From positions 1 to 64,000 of the forward strand of contig RECI01000176.1 of NCBI GenBank assembly GCA_007694095.1: a DNA stretch of 64,000 nt. The letters are read 5' to 3'. Positions 40,382-48,732 of the stretch are shown in pieces; position 1 is the stretch's first letter; the number at the start of each line of letters is the position of its first letter. The notes beneath the pieces were generated by a model. It had not been told where the DNA came from. It saw only the letters and a list, made by a program, of their open reading frames with translations, and searched no databases. The stretch is from Balneolaceae bacterium. Its GTDB lineage: Bacteria; Bacteroidota; Rhodothermia; Balneolales; Balneolaceae. Position numbers and translations under genes: made by a program.

Positions 40382-41164
40382 ATGTGCTCCATGGTTATCG
40401 CAAAACTTTCACATTCTCACCATTCTTTAGAAAGCGAAAAGCCTGTAAACCTTTTATGGACCGGTGGCTGGGACTCTACTTTCAGGCTGATGCAATTATT
40501 GCTGGTAGAGAAGGTTGCGGTGCAACCATATTACATTATCGATTACAGGAGAGAATCGATTGGCATGGAATTTAAATCGATGCGTTACCTCAGGAAAAAA
40601 ATCACGGAAACTTATCCCGAAACACGGAAATTATTACTACCAACTATTCATTCTGAGCTGGAATCAATCAACCCGGATAAACAAATTACCGAGTCTTACC
40701 TTAAAATAACAACTTACCGGCACCTCGGTGATCAGTACGACTGGCTCACACGGTTTTGTAAACAACACAACATCGGCAAAATAGAAATCGCTATTGAAAA
40801 ATTTTTAGACCATAATGAACTCAGCATTTTCCCTTACCTGTATAACCCGGATGATTATCCCACTTTTAAAAAACCAGACTATTACGATATCGTGAAACCG
40901 GAATTGGATTTCCTGTTCGGTTATTTCAAGATACCGCTTAAAGACACAACTAAACCGATGATGCTCCAATATGCCAGGGAAAAAGGATGGATGAACGAAA
41001 TTATGGATAAAACCTGGTTTTGTTACCGACCCACCCGTTTAAACTTGCCGTGTGGTTTATGCAAGCCATGCGAGCAAGTTATGGACATCCGATTTGGATG
41101 GAGAATTCCGCTGCACAGACGGGGATTGTACTATCTGAGAAAATGGAAGCGAAGGATTTTTTGA
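40382..41164 (+). CDS. QueC-like PP-loop ATPase
   Basis: LLWTGGWDSTFRLMQL PP-loop; C-x9-C-x2-C-x2-C zinc-type motif FCYRPTRLNLPCGLCKPC. Confidence 0.7.
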   Translation: MCSMVIAKLSHSHHSLESEKPVNLLWTGGWDSTFRLMQLLLVEKVAVQPYYIIDYRRESIGMEFKSMRYLRKKITETYPETRKLLLPTIHSELESINPDKQITESYLKITTYRHLGDQYDWLTRFCKQHNIGKIEIAIEKFLDHNELSIFPYLYNPDDYPTFKKPDYYDIVKPELDFLFGYFKIPLKDTTKPMMLQYAREKGWMNEIMDKTWFCYRPTRLNLPCGLCKPCEQVMDIRFGWRIPLHRRGLYYLRKWKRRIF

Positions 41165-41490
41165 TGGCTCCGTGGGTGCATGGATTTCAGTTTTTAGTGT
41201 TTAGTTGGTGATTGTTGATGCCTAAATATGGTTTATATTTTTAGTTTACTCTTCATGGCAACCAATTTTGTGGACACATTTTATTAAATCACACAAATAG
41301 AGATGAGATTCATTATATGTATTCGGCTATTACCAATTTCGATGATATCCCTCCATGTATTCACTTCCACCCGACCTCTGTAATCCTGATATAGGCGGGC
41401 TCTGCTTAGTCGGATGACACAACCCTTCCAACCCTGAGATATTGGGATTTTCGCTATCGCCCCAACTTTTCATCCCCACAAGCATGTTGT

Positions 41491-41578
41491 GACTGTCGCT
41501 ATCGCTCCAGCTTTTTGCTTCGCGGTAATCACTACGCTCCGCTGCGTGGGATAAATGAGGAGCACTGACGCTCTAAGC
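41491..41578 (+). repeat. Dispersed ~85 bp repeat, copy A
   Basis: Imperfect match to the reverse complement of 47956-48038. Confidence 0.8.
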
Positions 41579-41605
41579 ACTTTTCACTTTTCACTTTTCA
41601 CTTCT
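41578..41605. repeat. Heptanucleotide tandem repeat (CACTTTT)x3 + CACTTCT
   Basis: Direct reading. Confidence 0.85.
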
Positions 41606-41648
41606 TATACATTAAATTAATGGTAGAACAAATATTACATTTACTGCC

Positions 41649-41873
41649 ATGGCTTCAAACCTCCGGTTTCAAATTATCATTGATACTAAGGATATTTTCA
41701 TCAGCACCACGCCGGATGGCAAAATCCGGGTAAACATAACCGGTATAGAACTGGAACAGCTCGATAACATCGTAGATGCGGTTCAGGATGCCGGTAATGA
41801 AGCTGCCGAATATTTCCTCAACCTTGTGAACAAAAAACTTTTACCTGGCAAGGATATTCATACTCCGGACTAA
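41649..41873 (+). CDS. Small hypothetical protein (74 aa)
   Basis: ORF with plausible composition; no family recognised. Confidence 0.35.
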   Translation: MASNLRFQIIIDTKDIFISTTPDGKIRVNITGIELEQLDNIVDAVQDAGNEAAEYFLNLVNKKLLPGKDIHTPD

Positions 41874-42002
41874 TAGATCGTTTCAACCCAAATTAAGCAG
41901 CTTTTTGCTTGATTTGCTCACTGTAGATTTTTCGTTTGCGAAGTTTTCTAAGGTTCATAGCTTTGTAATTATGTGGTCAAGCTATATTAGGGATGGACAA
42001 AG

Positions 42003-42037
42003 TATCCAGTATCCCGTATCCAGTATCCAGTATCCCG
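42003..42037. repeat. Heptanucleotide tandem repeat TATCC(A/C)G x5
   Basis: TATCCAG TATCCCG TATCCAG TATCCAG TATCCCG. Confidence 0.88.
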
Positions 42038-42062
42038 TTACCCCACAAACCGCCCTAAGTCA

Positions 42063-45000
42063 TTACTTTACCCATTTTCCATTCAGCATTACACGGGTGA
42101 TATTGTACATGTTTCGGATATCCATATCAGGAGACCCATCCACAAGCACCAGGTCTGCAATTTTTCCGTTTTCAATACTTCCGATGCGCTGCTCTGACCG
42201 CAAATAGCGTGCATTTTGGATGGTACTGCTGCTGATAACTTCGAGTGGGCTGAGACCGGCCTCAGCCAGCATCTCCATCTCCCTCTGATACGACCATCCA
42301 AAAGTGGCATGTTGGATACCGTAAACATGAGATCCGGTCACAATCTTCATCCCTGCACGATTTGCCATTTCCGTGAATTTCAGCATGTTTCGAAACCCCT
42401 CAACATGATAATCTTCCACACCTTCTTCTCCCTCCCGGCGTTCAAATAGTGCCAGTGTTGGTGAAAAGACCACATTGTTTTGAATTGCAAGCCCTATCAC
42501 CTCCTTAACCCGTTCGTGCTCAAGATCAATTTTTGACCATAGCCTGTAACGCTCGTCACTTCGTGCATTATCGTCGTTTTTTACCGAATTTTTAAACTCA
42601 CGGGCATCAGCGGTATCAGCCAGCGCTGTTCCAAAGGATGTAACGTGTTCAATTCCGTTCACTCCGGCACGAATGGCGTCATCCGCATCTACCAACTCGA
42701 GGTGAGCCATAACCGGGACACCGGCCTCACGTGCGGTTTTGGTTACATCATCATAATATTCAAGCGGCAGCCGGTAATATATTTTTATGCCGGTCCCTCC
42801 TTCTTCCACATGTTTTCTGACCGTCTCACGGGCATGTGCCCCGTCCCTGACTACAACGGCCTGCTGCGGCCATACCGGCGGGAAACCGTCAAGATGAGCG
42901 CCGGTCAGAAATACCCTCGGCAGTGGTTTGTCAGTAAAATTCAGTGATTGGTAAAAGCTGAAAGGATGGCCGGGATCACGCAGGGAAGTGACACCTCTCT
43001 GAAGGTAGTCTGAGAGCAGGTCATTATTCATGATAGAATGAAAATGTGCATCTATAAGCCCGGGTATAAGTGTTTTCCCGGATGCATCAAATCTTTCGGC
43101 ATCAGCCGGTATCTCTATGTCATAACGGCTGCCTGCAGCGATAATACGATTGTTTTTCACGATTACTACCGCATCATCAACAGGCGGTCCTCCGAGACCG
43201 TCTATTAAGCGTGCCCCGTTAATCGCGATAAGGGATTCCTCTTTGGGCGCTTCGGCAGGATTCACCTCCTCCAGTGGTTTGATCAGCATCGACCTTAGTT
43301 CGTCGTATAACACTTGCTGCATTTCCGGACCGAAGCGGTTATAATCAAATGCTGTTTTGAAACGCAGATGTTCTCCCGCTCCCATTCTTTCAAATACCGG
43401 ACGTACCTGCTGAACGGCGTTCTTTACCTCTTCAGGCACTGCCTGTGTATCTATCTTTGGAGTGATAACCGAAACTTTCCTGGGGGCTACAGCGGCCATC
43501 ACCTCGTGATAATCATAGGGAACATGCTTTTCCTTCCCGATAAAATCGGCCAGCCAGGGCTGGAGCGGATAGTGCTTCGACCACCGGGCCAGCCCTCCGG
43601 TGTGTTTCTCTTCGGTATCCAGCCGCATTGGAGTAAATCCGGCGATCGAAATCACCCCTGCAATGCGCTCATCAAGCGCTGCCGCATGCAGAGCCGCGCG
43701 CCCTCCCATCGCAAATCCAAGCAGATAGATCTGGCCAGTATCCAAAAAACCGGTATCCCCGAATTCATCATATTCGGTGAGCGGTTCATAGATCAGCGCG
43801 TTGACGGCCTGCTTAATATCATGCACCATTTTGCCGAGCAGTGTCCATCCGGGATAGCGCTCATAAAACCGTGAGGCCTCTTCAATCCGGGTTCCATGAC
43901 CAATTTGATCAAATGCAAATACGGCATAACCTTGTGCCGCAAGTGCGAGGGTTGTGGGATGACCGCGCCGGTAACCAGCCCGATAACCATTTGAAACTGA
44001 GATGGGATGAATCCAGATGATGACGGGAAGTATATCGCCTCGTTCCACCGCTTCCTCCGGGTAGTAAATATCACCGGCGATATAATTACCAAAATTCAGG
44101 GATAATGAACCGATTCCCTCATAAGCCGAACCCGGCGCCCTTCTGCTTAACATACTCGAAATGTAGCCTCTTTCCGAACCGTAACTCCCTGCAAAGCTTG
44201 TTGCCTCCGGTGGTGCTGTACCCAGGCCGGCCCGTATCCGTTTGCGTATGTCCATCGAATAATTATCCCACTGCTGGTGGAAGTCATCTAATTCCGCAAT
44301 ATCGGAAAGCAGGTCATCCGGTGATTTATCCGGAAAATCATCCGGGCTAAGGCGTTCCGGCACAGTGCGTTCCCAATCTTGAAAAGCAGGATAAAGCGCA
44401 TCATTTACTACTCCCACCAGTGGTTTACGGTTGAGCTGTACATCCAGCCAGTCAAGATATTCCTCGATATCGCGCGCTTTTGTCTCGTGGGTGCCTGGTC
44501 GGTAAAGAAGCTGGATATTATCTCCGGCCCCCAATAGGTCATACACTTTTTTTGCGGATCGCCAGGAGTGCTCAATATCCCATACGCTTTCCACATTGTC
44601 ATTCAAAGCAACAGCATAGAGAAAAGGTGCCGGAGCAATGGCTGCAACCATATTTGGGGTGTCGATGGGCAGTTTATCTTCCCGGCCGGTAAAAAAGCGA
44701 AGCCTGGGATGGAACCAGTCGGGGAAACGCCGGGTTAGAATCTCAATGCCCTCAGCGAACTCCGATTCCGAAAAAAAGCGAAAGGTATTCACACCGCCCG
44801 CGCCGGAACTGCTGGAAATAATCGCACCAAAACGGGGATCAAGTGCACCTGCAATCACAGACAGCTTACCATTGCGGGAGTGACCGGTAAGAGCCACTTT
44901 ATCCTGCTCTATGAAGTCAAGTGTTTCAAGGTAATCCAAAACGCGGCTCGCACCCCAGGCCCTGCGGGCCATCAGTGACCAGTCATAATCAGGATAAACA

Positions 45001-45647
45001 TTCAGCCAGGCTTCGGTATCGTCTTTAGAGTCGGCACCTGCATAGACAACACCTGCGTACCCACGGCTGACCGCTACCAATGCCCAGCGGCGGTGATTGT
45101 CCTGGGTCATGAAAACCGGGAACGGGCCTTCCCCTTTTGGCAGGATCATTTCAAAAGAGAGTGTGGCTTTATGATCCGGCCCGAACTCCAGTACGATATC
45201 ATGAATTGTTATATGATTTTCATTCCTGATCGTTTCCTTTTTTACACGCAGGTTTCGGGGCGGTTCAGGCACCTTCCCGATCAGCCATTGCATCATCTGC
45301 TTGCGAATCTCCTCCTGCCTCAACGGCCACTCTGCAGCTAATATAACAGGTTCACCGTTCTCCATCCGGAGCGGATCGGGAATAAACGGGATACTTTTTA
45401 TCGCTTCGAAATCCGGCGGCAATTCACCCGTTTCGTTAAGCCACCTAATCCATTTATTTCGTTCATCCGGCCATTCATTTTCTGCCGGAAAGAGCAGGTG
45501 CATCTCCTCCAGGTAAGCCCGTCTCCTTTCTTCAGATTCGCCGTTTGATTGAGCCAGTGCCGGCAAGTAGCCTGATATTATTATTCCTGCACATATAACA
45601 CACCGGAGTACCACTCCGCGAATACCCCACGCTTCCTGCATAAACAA
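42063..45647 (-). CDS. Secreted fusion: CE15-like esterase + second alpha/beta-hydrolase + amidohydrolase
   Basis: Signal peptide; LTGHSRNGKLSVIAGALD, LLGFAMGGRAALHAAA, LIPGLIDAHFHS ... ADLVLVDGSPD in one 1194-aa ORF. Confidence 0.83.
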   Translation of the reverse strand: MFMQEAWGIRGVVLRCVICAGIIISGYLPALAQSNGESEERRRAYLEEMHLLFPAENEWPDERNKWIRWLNETGELPPDFEAIKSIPFIPDPLRMENGEPVILAAEWPLRQEEIRKQMMQWLIGKVPEPPRNLRVKKETIRNENHITIHDIVLEFGPDHKATLSFEMILPKGEGPFPVFMTQDNHRRWALVAVSRGYAGVVYAGADSKDDTEAWLNVYPDYDWSLMARRAWGASRVLDYLETLDFIEQDKVALTGHSRNGKLSVIAGALDPRFGAIISSSSGAGGVNTFRFFSESEFAEGIEILTRRFPDWFHPRLRFFTGREDKLPIDTPNMVAAIAPAPFLYAVALNDNVESVWDIEHSWRSAKKVYDLLGAGDNIQLLYRPGTHETKARDIEEYLDWLDVQLNRKPLVGVVNDALYPAFQDWERTVPERLSPDDFPDKSPDDLLSDIAELDDFHQQWDNYSMDIRKRIRAGLGTAPPEATSFAGSYGSERGYISSMLSRRAPGSAYEGIGSLSLNFGNYIAGDIYYPEEAVERGDILPVIIWIHPISVSNGYRAGYRRGHPTTLALAAQGYAVFAFDQIGHGTRIEEASRFYERYPGWTLLGKMVHDIKQAVNALIYEPLTEYDEFGDTGFLDTGQIYLLGFAMGGRAALHAAALDERIAGVISIAGFTPMRLDTEEKHTGGLARWSKHYPLQPWLADFIGKEKHVPYDYHEVMAAVAPRKVSVITPKIDTQAVPEEVKNAVQQVRPVFERMGAGEHLRFKTAFDYNRFGPEMQQVLYDELRSMLIKPLEEVNPAEAPKEESLIAINGARLIDGLGGPPVDDAVVIVKNNRIIAAGSRYDIEIPADAERFDASGKTLIPGLIDAHFHSIMNNDLLSDYLQRGVTSLRDPGHPFSFYQSLNFTDKPLPRVFLTGAHLDGFPPVWPQQAVVVRDGAHARETVRKHVEEGGTGIKIYYRLPLEYYDDVTKTAREAGVPVMAHLELVDADDAIRAGVNGIEHVTSFGTALADTADAREFKNSVKNDDNARSDERYRLWSKIDLEHERVKEVIGLAIQNNVVFSPTLALFERREGEEGVEDYHVEGFRNMLKFTEMANRAGMKIVTGSHVYGIQHATFGWSYQREMEMLAEAGLSPLEVISSSTIQNARYLRSEQRIGSIENGKIADLVLVDGSPDMDIRNMYNITRVMLNGKWVK

Positions 45648-45954
45648 GTAATTTTTGATTTTAATGAAATAATGGCGTCACAGAAGAATTCGTAACGATT
45701 CAGATAATTAAAGAAATCAAAACCAATTATCCCAGATGATACTTCAGGATTTTGGGTTAGCCAGAGGTCAAACATTTTTTCCAAAAGAAGAGGATGCGCC
45801 TGTACAATGGTAATAAGTTTGAAAATAACCCGGAATTCATTCATATTTTAGAATCCGTGAAAGTTTGAATTTGGTGCTTGAATTTTGAATTTATTGACAT
45901 TTTTGGTCAGATTTTTAATTTAAAAACATCAATCACTTATAAAACTAACAGGTT

Positions 45955-46113
45955 ATGAATGATCAAATAAAAGAAAGCGATTGGAAAATTTATAAGAAAT
46001 TGAGGCCATTGGCATTACAGCGTTATTGTGAAAGGGTGTTGGGAGATGTTGATAAGGTAATCCGGAATAGCGGCCTCTCGGTTACGTGCAGATCGGTTAC
46101 AATCTGTTGGTGA
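45955..46113 (+). pseudogene. Truncated N-terminus of a small protein (MNDQIKESDWKIYKKLRPLALQRYCERVLGDVDK...)
   Basis: ATG-initiated 52-aa reading frame that runs into the alpha/beta-hydrolase remnant and stops at 46111. Confidence 0.5.
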
Positions 46114-46825
46114 ATATTGGTCCGGTACAATCGATGCATTGACCTCAGAGGGATACCGGGTAATTGCGCCAGATCAAATAGGCTTCGGACGTTCATCCAA
46201 ACCGATCATCCCGTACAGTTTTCAAAAGAAGGCAGCCAATACACGAATGCTGCTGGATGAACTCGGCATAGAAGAGGTTGCCATTGTTGGTCATTCGATG
46301 GGCGGAATGCTTGCCATACGTTTCGCATTCACCTATCCGGAGACTACCTCGCAACTGGTGCTGGTGAATATGATCGGAAAGAAAGATTTCCGGAAGATTC
46401 GTCCCTGGCAAAGCACCGAAGAAATCTACAAAGAGAGCCTGGATTGGAAGTTTGAGGAAATCCGCGCCAGCCAGGAGCGCTACTATGTAGAGTGGGATGA
46501 TAGATATGATAAATATATCCGGATTCACTATGGATGGCGTCTGAGCCCCGAATGGCCGCGAATAGCTTTGGTCCGGGCGCTGAACCGCCAGATGGTCTAC
46601 TCCCAGCCGGTAGAATATGAATTTCCACATATAAAGGTGCCCACCCTGATTCTTTCCGGTAAAGAGGACGTCCGGGATTTTGTCGAACTTGCGCGTAGTA
46701 CATGCGATTTAATTCCAGACTATGAGCTTTCACTGCTGGAGAATGTGGGCCATAATCCACACTTTGAGGCACCCGGACCATTTCATGACAGGCTCATAGA
46801 GTTTTTGAACAGTGTTCAGAAATAA
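46082..46825 (+). pseudogene. 5'-truncated alpha/beta-hydrolase
   Basis: Frame opens with RLRADRLQSVGEYWSGTIDALTSEGYRVIAPDQIGFGRSSKP; GHSMGG and C-terminal GHNPHFE kept, N-terminal HG region absent. Confidence 0.65.
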
Positions 46826-46885
46826 TGATTTAGAAACAAAACATGAATACAACTGCAATCTCAAAGCTGCCCCCTCAACCAGCCC

Positions 46886-47887
46886 TTATCGGTTGGCAAG
46901 GGGCCTTGCCGGTACACCTTTAAAACTAATCTGAACAGGTTTGATTTTTCCATCGCTGTCAAATTCCATTTTTTCAATACTTACAACCCTGCGATTATGA
47001 TGGGTTTCTTCCAGTGGCCTTCTGTGATAAACAATGTAATACTCATCCTCACCCGGTATCTGGAGTACTGAGTGATGGCCTGCACCTGTTGCAACAGCAG
47101 GGTCCTGCTGAAGTATGATTTCTTCTCTTTCGAATGGCCCCAGGGGGTTGTCTGAAATGGCATAAGCTACCCTGTAATTTGGTCCGCCCCATCCCCCTTC
47201 CGACCACATAAAATAATATTTTCCATTCCGGATAAACATAAATGGTCCTTCAACATAACCCTCCGGTGTTATCTCCTTATAAACCGTTCCATCCTCAAAA
47301 GGGATCAGTCCGGTAAAGTCATCATTAAGCATTACAACATTACAATGCCCCCAACCCCCGTAATACATATAATATGTTCCGTCTGAATCTCTGAAAACAT
47401 ATTGGTCGATCGGCTGGGCTCCGTTAACAATCTCATTTATCAAAGGTTTTCCGAGCAGGTCTTTGTATGGCCCTTCCGGCCGGTCTGAAACAGCTACCCC
47501 TATCCCGCCAACCTGGCCTTCATGCACATCATTGGCTGCAAAGAAGAAATAATATTTTTCATCTTTTTTTATGGATGCCGGTGCCCACATGGCACTATCG
47601 GCCCACTGTACTGCCAGTGTATCGATAATGCGTTCATGTTTTGTCCAGTTAACCAGGTCGGGTGAAGAGAACGCATCGAAAAAAACCTGCTTGTGGTAAT
47701 AATCCGAGTATGTAGGAAATATCCAATAGGTGTCATCATAAACACGTGAAGCGGGGTCTGCATACCATCCGTCGAAAAGAGGATTTCCGGAATAATTAAT
47801 TTCTTCATTTTCGGGTGACTTGTTGCAGGCTGTTGTGAATAAAATAACAGAAAGAAAAAATAAAAGGTTTTTCATAACGATTGGCAA
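46886..47887 (-). CDS. GH43-family glycoside hydrolase, lipoprotein
   Basis: Lipobox FTTAC; NPLFDGWYADPASRVYDDTYWIF, MWAPASI, YVEGPFMFIRNGKYYFMWSEGGW. Confidence 0.88.
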   Translation of the reverse strand: MPIVMKNLLFFLSVILFTTACNKSPENEEINYSGNPLFDGWYADPASRVYDDTYWIFPTYSDYYHKQVFFDAFSSPDLVNWTKHERIIDTLAVQWADSAMWAPASIKKDEKYYFFFAANDVHEGQVGGIGVAVSDRPEGPYKDLLGKPLINEIVNGAQPIDQYVFRDSDGTYYMYYGGWGHCNVVMLNDDFTGLIPFEDGTVYKEITPEGYVEGPFMFIRNGKYYFMWSEGGWGGPNYRVAYAISDNPLGPFEREEIILQQDPAVATGAGHHSVLQIPGEDEYYIVYHRRPLEETHHNRRVVSIEKMEFDSDGKIKPVQISFKGVPARPLANR

Positions 47888-47955
47888 TACTCTGATTTGA
47901 GGTAATTTAATTATTGTGGTAATACCTCAAATTTAGTGATTAAATTGTGAAAAAT

Positions 47956-48038
47956 GCTCAGAACGTCAGCGCTCCTGATTTATCCCACATAGCGAAGTGA
48001 TTCCCGCGCAGTGAAAAGCTGGAGCGATAACGATAGTC
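47956..48038 (-). repeat. Dispersed ~85 bp repeat, copy B (inverted relative to copy A)
   Basis: Reverse complement aligns with 41491-41578. Confidence 0.8.
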
Positions 48039-48411
48039 CAGACACACCGTTTAGTAAACAAAATTTTAAAACTCAAAAACTCCGATTCAAAGTAACAGAA
48101 AATTAATCGAATCCTCTTAAACAGTAGCATAACAAAAAACTTTCATTTTGATAGGCTTTATATATCAATTAATAACTTATACTTAGAAGACCTGCAAAGT
48201 TCATAATAAAACAATAAAAAAATATTTACTATTTAGAATATGTCTAAATAGAACGATAGTAAATTGCCCCCCAACAGCTTCTACAGAGTCACCTAAAATC
48301 GTTCTCGAAAAAACATAATTTGTACATGTTGACGGGCATCAGTAAAAGTGTTTACTTACAGTAGATTCATTGATCATCTAACGATGACTGATGATTCAGG
48401 ATCAGGGAATT

Positions 48412-48632
48412 TTGGAGGCGATAGTTCCCGGGTGTAAAAAGCCAGGGTATCTGCCGCAAGGCAGAAAAAATCGCACTGAAATGAACTGACACCGGAGCCT
48501 TCTTCTTAGGAACAAGAGCTGTCGGCCCGGATGGTGCGAACTACGGTTCAAGTCATCTTGTAAGATGTACAGAATGCCTAACCGGTATCGCTGTTATTTG
48601 CCGAAGACTCCCTGAGAGGGAGGTTTTTTTTT
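48412..48632 (+). ncRNA. Candidate structured ncRNA of unknown family
   Basis: TCTGCC-GCAA-GGCAGA GNRA hairpin, long-range pairings, CATCTTGTAAGATG hairpin, CTCCCT-gag-AGGGAG + T9 terminator; no plus-strand ORF of note. Confidence 0.45.
48608..48632 (+). terminator. Rho-independent terminator of the candidate ncRNA
   Basis: 6-bp stem followed by GGTTTTTTTTT. Confidence 0.75.
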
Positions 48633-48732
48633 GCCTATCAGCAATTGCAACTTAAAAATCGGATGACTTAACAGGGAAGCTCACAGCCAACTCCATAAAC
48701 AGTCATCCGTTGAAAATTTTAAACTTTCTCCT

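Noticed and set aside
41578-42037. Short tandem repeats considered as a CRISPR array
   Set aside because: Units are 7 bp without spacers, and no cas genes are present.
43314-43874. 186-aa plus-strand ORF
   Set aside because: Antisense to the triple-domain hydrolase; no domain recognised.
45581-45844. 87-aa minus-strand ORF overlapping the hydrolase N-terminus
   Set aside because: Partly shadows the hydrolase signal-peptide region; no family recognised, so not called.
48516-48549. 34-nt segment GAGCTGT...ACGGTTC resembling group II intron domain V
   Set aside because: The outer 7 bp pair, but the upper helix and GNRA loop expected of domain V do not form, and there is no reverse-transcriptase ORF or intron 5' end.
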